Positions 25,798 to 41,168 of a stretch of DNA of 64,000 bases are shown piece by piece. This stretch comes from Fructilactobacillus carniphilus (GTDB lineage Bacteria > Bacillota > Bacilli > Lactobacillales > Lactobacillaceae). The position numbers and the translations under genes were made by a program. The stretch is taken from assembly GCF_024029675.1 (NCBI RefSeq), contig NZ_CP097121.1, forward strand, positions 1,178,001 to 1,242,000, in the 5' to 3' direction. Under the pieces are notes generated by a model, which had not been told where the DNA came from, made no database searches, and saw only the letters and a program-made list of their open reading frames with translations. Positions within the stretch are counted from its first letter, which is position 1, and the number at the start of each line of letters is the position of its first letter.

Positions 25798-26148
25798 CTA
25801 AATTTCTTTAGCATTCACAATCTCGTTAATCACATGAACCACCTGAGCTAACACGACGGGACTCGCCCGTCCAATGATTTCCATGTGCCGGGCTCGGTAA
25901 TCAAACGTATGACACTGCAGCGGATTAATGTACCCACTCACGTCCGCATTATTAACTGGGATTAAAAGCCCCATTTCGCGTAACCGGTTGTGGTCCGCGT
26001 GGGTAATGGGACACACAAAGGCTAGGTCCGTGAGTTCACTGTATTTTTTCGTACTGATGACCAACGCGGGACGGCGTTTGCGAATTTCCTCGCCTGAACT
26101 CGGATTAAAATCGAGTTCCACAATGTCCCCTTTCACTGGAACGTACAT
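25798..26148 (-). CDS. PemK/MazF-type toxin
   Basis: A 116-aa mRNA endonuclease-type toxin. The family signature is clear: GDIVELDFNPSSGEE..KRRPALVIS, then CPITH and the C-terminal region of small hydrophobic strands and helix. It should cleave mRNA unless bound by the antitoxin encoded 14 bases upstream. A GAGAGG site precedes the ATG. Both genes look intact, in contrast to the decayed pair at 3.1-3.5 kb. Confidence 0.9.
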   Translation of the reverse strand: MYVPVKGDIVELDFNPSSGEEIRKRRPALVISTKKYSELTDLAFVCPITHADHNRLREMGLLIPVNNADVSGYINPLQCHTFDYRARHMEIIGRASPVVLAQVVHVINEIVNAKEI

Positions 26149-26162
26149 AATCGGTTCCTCTC

Positions 26163-26408
26163 TTAATCTTTTTTAGTGGAATAACTCCATTCGTTATCCA
26201 AAAATTCGTTAATTCCCGTGGTGACGTCCGTTTGCTTCAAATCGTGGTGAAACCAATCACCCTCAAACGGATTAGCTCGTTCTGGCGTGTATACAATCGA
26301 ACCATCCGCCGTTTGCTTCACCGTAAACGTCGTCCCAACCTTAGCGACTACTGCTTGGGGCACGGTTAAGACCCGAGCGTCCCCGACTTTTCGTAGCTTA
26401 ACTGCCAT
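26163..26408 (-). CDS. MazE/AbrB-type antitoxin
   Basis: An 81-aa protein beginning MAVKLRKVGDARVLTVP, a swapped-hairpin (AbrB/MazE) DNA-binding pattern. An acidic C-terminal part (NPFEGDWFHHDL..INEFLDNEW) is suited to toxin binding. I chose ATG at 26408 because GGGGG lies seven bases upstream. It is expected to neutralise the adjacent MazF-like toxin and to repress the pair. Confidence 0.85.
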   Translation of the reverse strand: MAVKLRKVGDARVLTVPQAVVAKVGTTFTVKQTADGSIVYTPERANPFEGDWFHHDLKQTDVTTGINEFLDNEWSYSTKKD

Positions 26409-26433
26409 CAACAATCCCCCACTTTCACTGTAC

Positions 26434-27051
26434 TTATTGTTTAAATTGTGTTTGCGTTTTGGAAACTAAACGATCCGCGCTTAACACAAACGTTTGGGCT
26501 TTCCCGTTTTTATCAGCGAGGTAACTAATCGTTTTGCTGGTCGCTTCGCCCAGTGTAGTAACCGATTCGGAATCGGGTTGTCGCCCTATTTTTTGGATTA
26601 CCTCGTCATAAGTAGTCCCTGATTGAATCGAATCATAGGTAGCTTGACTAATCGGTTTTAGTTGCTTAGCAGCTAAGTTCAAATAGCCCTTGCTTTCCAC
26701 CTTACCGTCCACGAACGTAACCGAAATTGAGCTGGCTTTAAAAGCATGATTTAACTTGGACCACGTCCAAACGACGGCCTTTTGTCCGTTCACATCCGTT
26801 TCTGAAGTTGTGTTCGCTGTTCCCAACGTTTTCTTGATCGTGGCCTGGTCTTGGCCCATTGCAATTTGGTTATATTGTTCACGCGTAATTCCCGTTTTAT
26901 GCGCCGCCGTTTTGGGGGCCGTGTTTGGATGGGTGCCTTGGGTTCCATTTTGCTGGTAATTAGCCATCACCCCAATGAATAGTAAAAAGATGATGAGCCA
27001 GAACCACCACCGCCGGTAAAACGGGGGTTTCTGGTTGCGTCCGTATGCCAT
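26434..27051 (-). CDS. Membrane-anchored protein with two BLIP/SmpA-like (DUF3862) repeats
   Basis: A 205-aa protein with one N-terminal helix (WWFWLIIFLLFIGVMA) and an extracellular part of two similar units. Each unit begins like ITREQYNQIAMGQDQATIKKT and ISQATYDSIQSGTTYDEVIQ. This duplicated pattern is typical of DUF3862/BLIP-like proteins, small envelope proteins of unknown role. AGGAGG precedes the start. It stands alone between the toxin-antitoxin pair and carB. Confidence 0.8.
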   Translation of the reverse strand: MAYGRNQKPPFYRRWWFWLIIFLLFIGVMANYQQNGTQGTHPNTAPKTAAHKTGITREQYNQIAMGQDQATIKKTLGTANTTSETDVNGQKAVVWTWSKLNHAFKASSISVTFVDGKVESKGYLNLAAKQLKPISQATYDSIQSGTTYDEVIQKIGRQPDSESVTTLGEATSKTISYLADKNGKAQTFVLSADRLVSKTQTQFKQ

Positions 27052-27140
27052 GAAAATCCTCCTGCTGTTTCCGTGCTCTTTCTTTATCCCTAATTATACC
27101 TGGTTTTTGCCTGGTAATCAGTAACCCATCAAATTCCCCC

Positions 27141-27187
27141 AAAAAATAAAATAGACCCCTAGCTCATTTGGCTAGCGGTCTATTTTC
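27141..27187 (-). terminator. Terminator of carAB
   Basis: On the minus strand AAATAGACC-GCTAGC pairs with the CTAG-GGGTCTATTT half, followed by T-rich sequence. Confidence 0.8.
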
Positions 27188-27195
27188 GTTATTTG

Positions 27196-27211
27196 TGTTT
27201 CACATGAAACA
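27196..27211. promoter_or_regulatory. parS-like ParB binding site 1
   Basis: TGTTTCACATGAAACA matches the ParB/Spo0J parS consensus (TGTTTCACGTGAAACA) at 15 of 16 positions. It lies in the gap between carB and its terminator. An identical copy is at 57260. Confidence 0.75.
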
Positions 27212-27215
27212 TTGA

Positions 27216-30200
27216 CTACAAACTCTGGGTCGTAAACGACTGATCTTCTAACATTTGTAAGATGGCGGAGACCGTATCCAGTGAGGTAAACAACGGCACG
27301 CCATCGGCAATGGCTGCGCTCCGGATCATGGCGCCGTCCCGTTCGCTTCCCTGCGTATTGGAAACCGTATTGACCACCATCTGAATTTGTTTGCCTAACA
27401 ACATTTCTAGCAGGTCATGGTCTTCGCCGACCTTCCCCACTTCTTGAACTGGAATTTGATGTTCGGAAAAGAACTTCGCCGTTCCAGGCGTGGCCAAAAT
27501 CTGGTAACCGAGGTCCGCAAACCGGTGCGCCAGTTGGGCCGTTTCTTCCTTATCATCATCCTTGACGGTCAATAAGACTCGGCCGTGGTTGGGAACGTGC
27601 AGTTTAGCAGCTTCAAAGGCTTTGTACAAGGCCTTCGGGAAGGTCCGATCGGATCCCATGACTTCCCCGGTTGACTTCATTTCGGGTCCCAGCAATGTAT
27701 CAACGTCGTTGAGCTTCGAGAAAGAGAAGACCGGTGCCTTAACGTGCACTAGTTTGCTTTCTGGAGCCAATCCGGATTGATACCCCTGACTGGCTAAACT
27801 TTCGCCCAGAATAGCTCTGGTAGCCACTTGCGCCATTGGAATACCCGTCACCTTGCTCAGGAACGGAACCGTCCGGCTGGCCCGTGGGTTCACTTCAATT
27901 ACGTAGGCTTGGTCATTGTGAACTACAAACTGGATGTTCATTAGACCCACACAGTTCAGTTCCAGCGCTAGTTGTTCCGTGTACGCTACAATTTGGTCCT
28001 TGACGTGGTTAGACAACGTCTGGGACGGGTAAACGGCCATCGAGTCTCCGGAGTGAACCCCGGCCCGTTCAATGTGTTCCATGATTCCCGGAATCAGCAC
28101 CGTTTCGCCGTCACTAATGGCATCCACTTCACATTCTTTTCCGGTCAAGTATTGGTCAATCAATACAGGATGGTCGTGGGAAACCCGCACGGCATTTTTC
28201 ATGTAGTTTTCGAGGTCTTCCCGACGCCGCACGATTTCCATGGCCCGACCCCCCAGCACGTAACTTGGACGCACTAACACGGGATAGCCAATTTCGTCAG
28301 CAATTTGTAATGCCGCTTCTGGATCCGTAGCAGTTCCCCCGACTGGTTGGGGAATTCCCAATTTTTTAATCACCCGATCGAATTCATCCCGATCTTCAGC
28401 CCGGTTCACATCGTTCACGCTGGTTCCTAAGACTCTAACGTCGTGTTCAGCCAGTGGTTCGGCTAGGTTAATGGCCGTTTGCCCCCCGAATTGCACCACC
28501 ACGCCGAGCGGTTGTTCGAGGTCAATCACGTTTAACACTTCTTCGACCGTCAGTGGTTCAAAGTACAGTTTGTCGGAAATGGAAGCATCCGTCGAAACGG
28601 TTTCTGGGTTGTTGTTCATAATGATGGCTTCGTAGCCAGCCTTCTTGATGGCTTCTACGGAGTGCACCGTGGCGTAGTCAAATTCCACCCCCTGCCCAAT
28701 CCGAATCGGACCGGAACCGAGGACGAGCACGGACGGTTTAGCACTAACTTCGCTCTCGTTTTCCCATTCATAGGTACTGTAGAAGTACGGCGTCTTGGAT
28801 TCAAATTCCCCGGCACACGTATCCACCATTTTATAAACCGGAACTAAGCCATTTTCTAAGCGTTGTTCCCGAATGGCATCAGCATCACTGTTCCATAGCT
28901 GGGCAATCGTTTCGTCGGAAAAACCGTATCGTTTGGCTGTTTTTAAGGTAGCAAGGTCGCCAGGCTGTGCAGCCAGTTCCCGACTAATTTCAAAGATGTG
29001 CAATAACTTGTCCAAAAAGAAGATGTGAATCTTGGTTAAATCAGCTAGTTGGTCAATGGTGTACCCCCGCCGTAAGGCTTCGTAGAGGTAAAAGAGGCGG
29101 TCGTCGTGAGCATGAACCAATCCTTCTTCTAATTCCACCTGACTTAACTGGGATAACTCAGGATTAGCTAGGTCCTTTTGATCAATGTCTAAGGAACGCA
29201 CGGCCTTCAAAATCGACCCTTCCACCGTCCGGTCAATTGACATGACTTCCCCGGTGGCCTTCATCTGCGTGCCTAGGTGGCGATCGGCTTGGGTAAATTT
29301 ATCAAACGGCCACCGCGGAATCTTACAAACCACGTAGTCTAAGGCTGGTTCAAATTCGGCATACGTCGTGCCGGTCACGGGGTTCATGATTTCATCGAGG
29401 TTCAGGCCTACCGCAATTTTAGCGGCAATCCGGGCAATCGGATAACCAGTTGCCTTGGAAGCGAGCGCACTCGAACGACTAACCCTCGGATTCACTTCGA
29501 TGACGTAGTAGTGCATGCTGTTGGGATCGAGGGCGAGCTGAACGTTACAGCCCCCTTCAATCTTCAGAGCCCGAATGATCCGCAATGCGGCATCCCGCAA
29601 CATCTGCACTTCGTCGTCTGAGAGGGTTTGCGTTGGGGCAAACACAATTGAATCACCGGTATGAATTCCCACCGGATCAAAGTTTTCCATGTTGCAGACC
29701 ACCATCGCGTTATCAGCGTGGTCCCGCATTACTTCAAATTCAATTTCCTTGTAGCCCGCGATGCTTTGTTCGATTAAAACTTGGGTGACGGGCGAGAGAT
29801 CTAATCCGTTAGCCGCAATTTCTTGGAGTTGTTCCTCGTTGTGAGCGATTCCACCCCCGGTCCCGCCCATCGTAAAAGCAGGCCGAACAATCACCGGATA
29901 CCCGTGCTGGTCCGCAAAGGCCAAGGCTTGTTCCGTGGTCGTGGCAATCGTTGATTCGGGAACTGGTTCCCCTAATTCTTGCATCAAATCACGAAATTGT
30001 TCCCGGTCTTCGGCTTCGTTAATGGCAGCCAAGTCCGTTCCCAACAGTTGAATCTGGAGTTCGTCCAGAATCCCAGCATCAGAAAGTTCCTTAGCCATGT
30101 TCAAACCTTGTTGGCCCCCTAAAGTGGGTAAGATGGCGTCCGGACGTTCTTTTCGCAGCACCCGGGCCACAAATTCTAGGGTCAGGGGTTCAATGTAAAC

Positions 30201-30389
30201 TTCATCAGCTACTTCCCGGTCCGTCATGATCGTAGCTGGGTTAGAGTTTACCAGCACTACTTCGTAACCCAATTCTTTTAAAGCTAAGCAGGCCTGGGTT
30301 CCCGAGTAGTCAAATTCGGCTGCTTGCCCGATGATAATCGGTCCGGAACCAATTACCATGATTTTTTTCACGTCAGTTATTTGTGGCAT
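27216..30389 (-). CDS. carB: Carbamoyl-phosphate synthase, large subunit
   Basis: Makes carbamoyl phosphate from bicarbonate, ammonia (from CarA) and two ATP, for pyrimidines and arginine. The 1057-aa protein shows two homologous ATP-grasp halves, each starting with an ATP-site motif ([18 protein letters not shown] and [19 protein letters not shown]). It ends with the MGS-like allosteric domain. ATG at 30389 (MPQITDVKK) was chosen because AAAGG lies eight bases upstream. It follows carA by 16 bases. Confidence 0.97.
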   Translation of the reverse strand: MPQITDVKKIMVIGSGPIIIGQAAEFDYSGTQACLALKELGYEVVLVNSNPATIMTDREVADEVYIEPLTLEFVARVLRKERPDAILPTLGGQQGLNMAKELSDAGILDELQIQLLGTDLAAINEAEDREQFRDLMQELGEPVPESTIATTTEQALAFADQHGYPVIVRPAFTMGGTGGGIAHNEEQLQEIAANGLDLSPVTQVLIEQSIAGYKEIEFEVMRDHADNAMVVCNMENFDPVGIHTGDSIVFAPTQTLSDDEVQMLRDAALRIIRALKIEGGCNVQLALDPNSMHYYVIEVNPRVSRSSALASKATGYPIARIAAKIAVGLNLDEIMNPVTGTTYAEFEPALDYVVCKIPRWPFDKFTQADRHLGTQMKATGEVMSIDRTVEGSILKAVRSLDIDQKDLANPELSQLSQVELEEGLVHAHDDRLFYLYEALRRGYTIDQLADLTKIHIFFLDKLLHIFEISRELAAQPGDLATLKTAKRYGFSDETIAQLWNSDADAIREQRLENGLVPVYKMVDTCAGEFESKTPYFYSTYEWENESEVSAKPSVLVLGSGPIRIGQGVEFDYATVHSVEAIKKAGYEAIIMNNNPETVSTDASISDKLYFEPLTVEEVLNVIDLEQPLGVVVQFGGQTAINLAEPLAEHDVRVLGTSVNDVNRAEDRDEFDRVIKKLGIPQPVGGTATDPEAALQIADEIGYPVLVRPSYVLGGRAMEIVRRREDLENYMKNAVRVSHDHPVLIDQYLTGKECEVDAISDGETVLIPGIMEHIERAGVHSGDSMAVYPSQTLSNHVKDQIVAYTEQLALELNCVGLMNIQFVVHNDQAYVIEVNPRASRTVPFLSKVTGIPMAQVATRAILGESLASQGYQSGLAPESKLVHVKAPVFSFSKLNDVDTLLGPEMKSTGEVMGSDRTFPKALYKAFEAAKLHVPNHGRVLLTVKDDDKEETAQLAHRFADLGYQILATPGTAKFFSEHQIPVQEVGKVGEDHDLLEMLLGKQIQMVVNTVSNTQGSERDGAMIRSAAIADGVPLFTSLDTVSAILQMLEDQSFTTQSL

Positions 30390-30405
30390 TTTGTTCAACC
30401 TTTCT

Positions 30406-31485
30406 CTATTTTTGCACCGGATTTTGATCAATTAATTGCATAAATTCATCAAATAAGTAGTCAGCATCGTGAGGACCAGGCGCAGCATCCGGATGGAACT
30501 GGGCCGAAAAGGCTGGCAGTGATTGATGCCGTAGTCCTTCCACACAGTGGTCATTAATTTCTTCTAACAGGATTTTGAGGTCAGTCTGATCAACGGAAGC
30601 TCGTTCCACCATGTAACCGTGGTTTTGCGACGTAAAGTCAATCCGGCCGGTTTCTAAGTTGCGCACGGGGTGGTTAAAGCCCCGGTGTCCAAACTTCATC
30701 TTCGTGGTCGTGGCGCCGTTTGCTAAGGCAAAGAGCTGGTGTCCCATACAAATTCCCAATAACGGGTACTTTTGTTCCACGGTTCTAATCATTTCTAGGG
30801 TTTCCTCTGGCACTGCCGTGGGGTCTCCCGGTCCGTTGGTCAATAAGACGCCGTCTGGGTAAACATCTTCCACGTCTTGCACAGTCGCCGTGGGTGGTAA
30901 GACCACAACGTCACAGTTCCGCTTGGAAAGTTCCCGCAGGATTGAGTACTTTAAACCAAAGTCAATTACAGCAATCCGCCGGCCGGTCGCTGGAGCAGAG
31001 TAAGCGTTGTGGGTGGCACTTTCGTTAATGGCGTGGGGATTCCGCGCCCATTTTTGTAACTCGGCCATCGTTTCGTCGGTCACTTCGTTTACCAAAGCAG
31101 AACGCATCGCTCCTTGTTCCCGAATGTGCCGAGTCACCGCACGCGTATCAATGTCACTAATTCCTGGAATATCATGTTGTTCCAGGTACTCAGAGAGTGA
31201 CATCGTCATGCGCCAGTTGGTTGTCCGACGGGCAATCTCTCTGACCACGACTCCTTTACAAGTCGGTACTTGCGATTCTAAGTTATCGCGGTTCACCCCG
31301 TAGTTTCCGATTAAGGGGTTCGTGAACATCAAAATTTCGTTATTGTAGGATTGATCCGTAATTGATTGCTGGTATCCAGACATTCCCGTACTAAAGACCA
31401 GTTCTCCCATGTTATCGCGGCTCCCACCAAAAGCAGTGCCGGCGTAAATGGTACCATCTTCTAAAACTAAATACCGTGTTGCCAC
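30406..31485 (-). CDS. carA: Carbamoyl-phosphate synthase, small subunit
   Basis: The glutamine amidotransferase subunit, 359 aa, which passes ammonia to CarB. It has the nucleophile Cys in [14 protein letters not shown], then GHRGFNHPV, and the catalytic His near [13 protein letters not shown]. The start is GTG (31485), preceded by GGGAGG at seven bases. Expression is set by the attenuator upstream, probably through PyrR and UMP/UTP. Confidence 0.97.
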   Translation of the reverse strand: MATRYLVLEDGTIYAGTAFGGSRDNMGELVFSTGMSGYQQSITDQSYNNEILMFTNPLIGNYGVNRDNLESQVPTCKGVVVREIARRTTNWRMTMSLSEYLEQHDIPGISDIDTRAVTRHIREQGAMRSALVNEVTDETMAELQKWARNPHAINESATHNAYSAPATGRRIAVIDFGLKYSILRELSKRNCDVVVLPPTATVQDVEDVYPDGVLLTNGPGDPTAVPEETLEMIRTVEQKYPLLGICMGHQLFALANGATTTKMKFGHRGFNHPVRNLETGRIDFTSQNHGYMVERASVDQTDLKILLEEINDHCVEGLRHQSLPAFSAQFHPDAAPGPHDADYLFDEFMQLIDQNPVQK

Positions 31486-31513
31486 AAAAAGGCCTCCCTT
31501 GTCATTTCACCAT

Positions 31514-31604
31514 AAAAAAAGCTACTCACCGTTCACCGGGAGTAGCTAAATTGAAGTCAAAATGATGTTGAACGTCAATTGGTTTCTCTCCGGAAACGAT
31601 TAAT
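31514..31604 (-). promoter_or_regulatory. PyrR-type attenuator before carA
   Basis: Reading leftward, GTTTCCGGAGAGAAAC (within 31580-31600) forms the small hairpin with a CNGAGA loop recognised by PyrR. A terminator follows (AGCTACTC/GAGTAGCT plus seven T, 31514-31547). Bound PyrR with UMP would favour termination. Confidence 0.75.
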
Positions 31605-31704
31605 TGATTAGAACGTGCTGCTGCTCGTTGCCTGATTAGTTTCACAGAACTAACTTACAGACAACTAATAACGCACCAGTTTACTTGCATATTTAATTTA
31701 TCTA

Positions 31705-31732
31705 AGCATATCATCACAGCGCCAAATGTCAA
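31705..31732 (-). promoter_or_regulatory. Promoter of carAB
   Basis: TTGACA (31727-31732) and TATGCT (31705-31710) on the minus strand are 16 bases apart. Confidence 0.65.
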
Positions 31733-31743
31733 ACATTCTTTTG

Positions 31744-33033
31744 CTAGGAAACCTGCTTCTTTCTAGTTTGTTGGTAATAAGCAGTGGCTTTATCAGCATC
31801 AAACTCGTGTTCGGAACTCCCAATCACAACCGTGGCTAATGAGTTTCCGACCACGTTCACAGCCGTCCGTCCCATGTCGACAAAACGGTCAATTCCGGCA
31901 ATGAAGGTTAACCCAGACATCGGGACCCCAATGGTCGAAACCGTAGCTAGTAAGACCACGAAGGACGCTCCTGGTACTCCTGCCATTCCCTTGGAAGTAA
32001 TCATTAACACAATCATCAACGTGATTTGTTGGCCTAAGGAAAGGTGAATGTTATAGGCCTGGGCTAAAAAGAGGGCCGCGATGGATTGGTAAATGGCCGA
32101 TCCATCCAGGTTAAACGTGTATCCGGTTGGAATTACGAAGGAAACAATCGAAGGACTGACCCCAAAGTGATCCATCTTTTCAATCATCTTAGGCATTACG
32201 GCTTCTGAACTCGCGGTCGAAAAAGCCAGTACAATTTCGTTTTTAATGACCACTAGTAGTTCATGGAGCTTGAAGTGGCACAACCGGGCAACGATGCCCA
32301 TAACAATCAATACGAAGAAAATCATGGTGAGGTAGACCAGTAAGACAAAGTATCCCAGTGGTAGTAATGCTCCAATTCCCAGTTCGGCGAGCGTCACTCC
32401 AATCAAGGCACAGACCCCGATGGGAGCTAGGTGCATGACCCAGTTCGTAATTTTAAACATGACCTGGGAAACGGCGTTCATAAAGTCAACGATGACTTGG
32501 CCCCGTTCTCCAATTGCCGCGGTTCCTAGTCCAAAGAATACGGAGAACACAATCACCGGCATCATGTCACCCTTACTAAGGGAGCCAAAGATATTCGTTG
32601 GAATGAGGCCAATTAACATTGACCAGAGGCCCTCATTCTTAGAATGCTGAGCCGTGGAAACGTATTTACTAATATCCACCGATGAATGCATCGCGTGAAC
32701 ATCAATAAAAGATCCGGGGTGGGCAATGTTAGCCACCACTAATCCAATGATGATCGCAATCGTCGTCATTAATTCGAAATAAATTAACGTTTTCCCTCCG
32801 ATTCGACCTACCTTTTTAATGTCCCCCATGCTAGCAATCCCAACGGTTAAACACGAAACCACGATGGGCATCACAATCATTTGGATTAAACTAATGAACA
32901 TGGTTCCAATGCTTTGCATTGCGGTAATGGCCGTCTGGTTCTTATAGAAAATAACTCCCAAGACAATTCCTAACAGCAAGCCTAGCATGATTTGCCAACC
33001 TAATGTAATCCGAAAAAAACGTTTCTCTTTCAT
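31744..33033 (-). CDS. Dicarboxylate/amino acid:cation symporter (SDF family)
   Basis: A 429-aa membrane symporter for glutamate/aspartate or C4-dicarboxylates. The reentrant-loop serine motif is seen in AFSTASSEAVMPKMIEKM, the conserved YTFNLDGSAIYQ follows, and the C-terminal DRFVDMGRTAVNVVGNSLA motif contacts substrate. Two tandem ATG codons follow AAAGGAG; I used the second (33033, eight bases away), and the first (33036) is possible. It is a single gene between carAB and the rRNA operon. Aspartate uptake would fit the lysine and pyrimidine genes nearby, but that is inference. Confidence 0.92.
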   Translation of the reverse strand: MKEKRFFRITLGWQIMLGLLLGIVLGVIFYKNQTAITAMQSIGTMFISLIQMIVMPIVVSCLTVGIASMGDIKKVGRIGGKTLIYFELMTTIAIIIGLVVANIAHPGSFIDVHAMHSSVDISKYVSTAQHSKNEGLWSMLIGLIPTNIFGSLSKGDMMPVIVFSVFFGLGTAAIGERGQVIVDFMNAVSQVMFKITNWVMHLAPIGVCALIGVTLAELGIGALLPLGYFVLLVYLTMIFFVLIVMGIVARLCHFKLHELLVVIKNEIVLAFSTASSEAVMPKMIEKMDHFGVSPSIVSFVIPTGYTFNLDGSAIYQSIAALFLAQAYNIHLSLGQQITLMIVLMITSKGMAGVPGASFVVLLATVSTIGVPMSGLTFIAGIDRFVDMGRTAVNVVGNSLATVVIGSSEHEFDADKATAYYQQTRKKQVS

Positions 33034-33103
33034 CATTTTAGCTCCTTTATTCTGAACAATCATATCGATTATACATCAATTAGTTAGCTTTTCCAAAAAC
33101 GCA

Positions 33104-33142
33104 TAAAAAAAGACACCTTCGAATTGCTTCGAAAGTGCCTTT
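33104..33142 (-). terminator. Terminator of the rRNA operon
   Basis: On the minus strand GGCACTTTCGAA pairs with TTCGAAGGTGTC, followed by a seven-T run. Confidence 0.9.
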
Positions 33143-33147
33143 ACTGC

Positions 33148-33264
33148 GCGTGGCAACGTCCTATCCTTGCAGGGGGCGATCCCCCAACTACTTTTGGCGT
33201 GCTAAAGCTTAACTGCTGTGTTCGGCATGGGAACAGGTGTATCCTTTAGGCTATCGCCACCACA
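33148..33264 (-). rRNA. rrf: 5S ribosomal RNA
   Basis: The 117-base gene reads TGTGGTGGCGATAGCC at its 5' end, contains CCATGCCGAACACAG, and ends GACGTTGCCACGC, pairing with the 5' end. It follows 23S as the last gene of the operon. Confidence 0.95.
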
Positions 33265-33331
33265 CTCTGAGTGAACTTCGTTCCCTCAAAACTAGCTAAT
33301 ATTATTTCCTGCTGAGTTTCCATTCTGCTTT

Positions 33332-36250
<2,919 letters not shown>

Positions 36251-36420
36251 TATAATCCGACGGATTATAAATTATTGAGTTTAGCGATTAAACACATTAA
36301 AAAACTCAAATTACACAATGGTTTTCTCGGTTAAAATTATATCAATCAATATAATTCTTACAGAAAATAATATTATCTAGTTTTCAAAGAACCAAGCGGT
36401 ACTAAAAATACTAGTACCAA

Positions 36421-36493
36421 TGGAGAATAGCGGGATCGAACCGCTGACCTCCTGCTTGCAAAGCAGGTGCTCTCCCAGCTGAGCTAATTCCCC
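36421..36493 (-). tRNA. tRNA-Ala (anticodon TGC)
   Basis: A 73-base cloverleaf in the 16S-23S spacer. The anticodon loop is CTTTGCAAG, the T-loop GTTCGATCC, and the 3' CCA is not encoded. Confidence 0.95.
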
Positions 36494-36525
36494 AAAATTC
36501 AATTATCATACCGTAACAACGGCGA

Positions 36526-36600
<75 letters not shown>

Positions 36601-36678
36601 AAAAAGCGCGGATGGTACTGTGAGAGTAGTTCTCTCAAAACTAAACAAGACTTTAATCGGTGTAAGGTTCCGTATTAT

Positions 36679-38258
<1,580 letters not shown>

Positions 38259-38427
38259 TTAAATGAGAACTTTACTAGCTCTACTTTATTATTTGTTTCT
38301 TAAGCGAATTGACTTCGCAAATGTTTAATTTTTAAACGCTAGTTTAAAAATTCCTTACACTTTTTGTAATCAAAATCTTGTTCAGTTTTCAAAGAACTAC
38401 TTCGCACTGCTATTCAGCGCATAAATA

Positions 38428-38456
38428 ATAATATCTCGTTTTGACCATGATGTCAA
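38428..38456 (-). promoter_or_regulatory. rRNA operon promoter P2
   Basis: TTGACA (38451-38456) and TATTAT (38428-38433) on the minus strand are exactly 17 bases apart, about 170 bases before 16S. Confidence 0.85.
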
Positions 38457-38522
38457 CACTTAATTGAAATTTTTCACTTCATTAATTAAGCTTAACCATC
38501 TGGCTCGTAACGAACATATATC

Positions 38523-38551
38523 ACTATATCGTCCTCATTTATAAATGTCAA
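38523..38551 (-). promoter_or_regulatory. rRNA operon promoter P1
   Basis: TTGACA (38546-38551) and TATAGT (38523-38528) are 17 bases apart, upstream of P2. The 38259-38587 stretch holds only these promoters and the rRNA leader. Confidence 0.85.
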
Positions 38552-38587
38552 CCCTAATTAGTCATAAAAGGTCAAAAAATTGCCAAC

Positions 38588-38626
38588 AAAAAAAGGATTA
38601 ATCTCAACCAAGAGATTAATCCCCTT
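38588..38626 (-). terminator. Terminator of pepN
   Basis: GGGGATTAATCTCTT pairs with GAGATTAATCCTTT on the minus strand, then T run; it separates pepN from the rRNA promoters. Confidence 0.85.
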
Positions 38627-38630
38627 TAAT

Positions 38631-41168
38631 TTATTGAACGTTTTCGCTTAAAGCTTGTAAAACATCGCTTTGTTCAGCCGCAACTAAGTCAGCTTTCCCA
38701 GAAATTGTCCGCACGTCCATCTTAATTTCTCGTGTCAAGCCTGGAGTGTCTAACTTCGGTTCAAAGAAGGCTTTGAATTCCGCTAACCGTTCTGGAGTGT
38801 GGAAAATGTTAGCAGTGACCGTAATAAAGGTCGCAAATTCCATGTCACCACCAACGGTTGCTTCTAACCAGCCCCATTCCTTGCAGATCCAATCCCAAGC
38901 TACTTGCTGATTCAAGTCATTAGCTAACAGCCCCCGGTACCAAGCCCGTAAGTCTTGTGGTTTAATCACATCGGCATTTTCAAACTGAGCAACTAGTTGT
39001 TCGGCTAACTGCGGATAAGTTACTTGTGGAATGGCAATTGCTAGGTCATCCCGGTAATTAACTTCACTAGTCGTAACATAGTCGTGCATTAACCGGTCAA
39101 AGAGTTCCTTGCTACCGTAGTTTTGCACTTCATTTTTCAAAACCAAGGCCCGGACATCCGCCGGTAATTCAACTAACCGATCTTGGTACTCAGTAAATAA
39201 CGCATGTACTTGTTCAATTACGGTCGGAATCTGAGCGTACAAAGCAGCGTTTAAAACAATCGGACGCACCTTTTGGTCATCGTTTGTTTCTCCCGCCCGT
39301 GGTACCAAGCCTAACCGTTCGATGTTTTCACTAACTAAGGTCCCAAAGAATTGTCGCAGTTCTTGTTCAGCTGGCGTTCCTGGGGTTACAAACATCTTCA
39401 ATGAGTTAGCAATGGTATACAATTCCGCATTCACAATAGCAGAGTGACTGCCAGCAAATTGCCGTAACAATGGTAGTAACTGCGCGTAAGAAATACGTTG
39501 GGCACTAGCCAATAACCGTAGATCTTGTAAAATTTGCCGTTGATCAATGACCGATAAATCAGATACGTGATCCAAGATGTCATCTAACAACGTTTGGTCG
39601 TATTGAACGACGATATGCGAGTTGTTCCCCACGTTCACACGGAATGGTTGACCAGCTTCCTTCCGCAGGGTTTGGTAATCACCCAACTTCAATTCTGGTT
39701 CAGCCATAATTTGAGGAGCAGCGTCATAGTTACTGTCTAATGGAATTTGCCATTCCCGCCCTTGGTCTTCTCCATCACCAATAAAGAATTGTTGTTGTGA
39801 GAGGACTAGTTGTCCATCAGTATCAACACTGGCAGAAACCACTGGGTAACCTGGTTGATCCAACCAAGAGTGCATAATTTTACCAATATCCAAGCCAGAA
39901 GCATCTCCAAGGGCTTTCCACAGGTCTTTCCCTTCGGCATTGCCGTACTGGTGATCAATAAAGTACTGCCGTAATCCCTTCCGGAGTGCATCGTCACCTA
40001 AGAGAGCCCGTACCATTACTAACATTCGCGCCCCCTTAGCGTACACAATGGCGCCGTCAAAGAGAGCGTCAATTTCAGCAGGATCATTAACTGCCACGTG
40101 AACCGATTGTACGCCATCCGTAGCATCACGCGAGAGTGCCATTGGCACTTCAGAAGTTTGGAACATTTCCCAAACCTTCCAGTCGGGTTGTATGGCATCG
40201 ATGGCCACATATTCCATCATGTTGGCAAAACTTTCGTTTAACCACAAATCATCCCACCACTTCATGGTAACTAGGTCACCGAACCACTGGTGGGCTAATT
40301 CGTGTGCAATCACCGTGGCCACTAATTCTTTCGTTTCTAATGGGGTGTTATCAGGATCAAGCAGTAAGTACGCTTCCCGATAGGTAATCAGGCCCCAGTT
40401 TTCCATGGCTCCGGCCGAAAAGTCAGGTAAAGCTAATTGCCAAGAGTGTGGCAGTGGATATGGAGTTTGGTAGAAGTCTTCGTAGAATTCGATGGATCGT
40501 TTGGCAATATCTAAGGCAAAATCGAGTTCCTTTGGTTGGTGCGCCTTCGTGGCAAAAACCCCCACTTCAACGCCACTATTAGTGGTAGTCAACTTACTTT
40601 GTAAGTCACCAAAGGCAAAGGCTACTAGGTACGTTGACATTTTTACGGTTGGTTTGAAGTAGTGAACCCCATCTTCGACCCGGTCCTCTGGCATGTTAGC
40701 CAGCACCGTTTCGCCGTCGTGTTCGTCAAACTTCAGTGCTAACCTAAACGTAGCTTTGGCTTCTGGTTCATCAATTCCAGGAAAGGCTTGGCGTGCAAAC
40801 GTCGTTTCAAATTGGGTTCCAATTACCTGTTTCTTTTCCCCATCAACTTCGTAGTAAGACGGGTAAATTCCCATCATGGTATCTGTCAAAGGAGCGCTGT
40901 AAGTGATCTCTAAATCAACGTCACCAGCTGTTGGCAATTCAATCCGAATTGCTTCGGCTTCATCATCAGTGGTAAATGGTACCTCAGACCCATTCGCTAA
41001 GACCTGACTAACCTGCAAATCTTTTTGGTTCACAGCGATGTTTGCTTGACTAGCGTGTCCGTGAATTTTAGTCGTTCCGTTAATGGTTTTCTGTTCCCGG
41101 TTAACATCAATGAATAAATCATAATGTTCAGGTTGAAACAGAGTGTAAAACCGTTCAATTCCTGCCAT
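38631..41168 (-). CDS. pepN: Aminopeptidase N (M1 family)
   Basis: A cytoplasmic zinc aminopeptidase of 845 aa that removes N-terminal residues from peptides, giving amino acids from proteolysis. The substrate motif AGAMENWG lies before the zinc site HELAH (His289, Glu290, His293), and Glu312 in NESFA is the third ligand. The M1 N-terminal beta domain and the long helical C-terminal domain are complete. Transcribed alone, with a terminator after it. Confidence 0.97.
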   Translation of the reverse strand: MAGIERFYTLFQPEHYDLFIDVNREQKTINGTTKIHGHASQANIAVNQKDLQVSQVLANGSEVPFTTDDEAEAIRIELPTAGDVDLEITYSAPLTDTMMGIYPSYYEVDGEKKQVIGTQFETTFARQAFPGIDEPEAKATFRLALKFDEHDGETVLANMPEDRVEDGVHYFKPTVKMSTYLVAFAFGDLQSKLTTTNSGVEVGVFATKAHQPKELDFALDIAKRSIEFYEDFYQTPYPLPHSWQLALPDFSAGAMENWGLITYREAYLLLDPDNTPLETKELVATVIAHELAHQWFGDLVTMKWWDDLWLNESFANMMEYVAIDAIQPDWKVWEMFQTSEVPMALSRDATDGVQSVHVAVNDPAEIDALFDGAIVYAKGARMLVMVRALLGDDALRKGLRQYFIDHQYGNAEGKDLWKALGDASGLDIGKIMHSWLDQPGYPVVSASVDTDGQLVLSQQQFFIGDGEDQGREWQIPLDSNYDAAPQIMAEPELKLGDYQTLRKEAGQPFRVNVGNNSHIVVQYDQTLLDDILDHVSDLSVIDQRQILQDLRLLASAQRISYAQLLPLLRQFAGSHSAIVNAELYTIANSLKMFVTPGTPAEQELRQFFGTLVSENIERLGLVPRAGETNDDQKVRPIVLNAALYAQIPTVIEQVHALFTEYQDRLVELPADVRALVLKNEVQNYGSKELFDRLMHDYVTTSEVNYRDDLAIAIPQVTYPQLAEQLVAQFENADVIKPQDLRAWYRGLLANDLNQQVAWDWICKEWGWLEATVGGDMEFATFITVTANIFHTPERLAEFKAFFEPKLDTPGLTREIKMDVRTISGKADLVAAEQSDVLQALSENVQ

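Noticed and set aside
27972..28277. Plus-strand frames opposite carB and other long genes
   Set aside because: They mirror the codons of confirmed genes on the other strand and lack ribosome sites.
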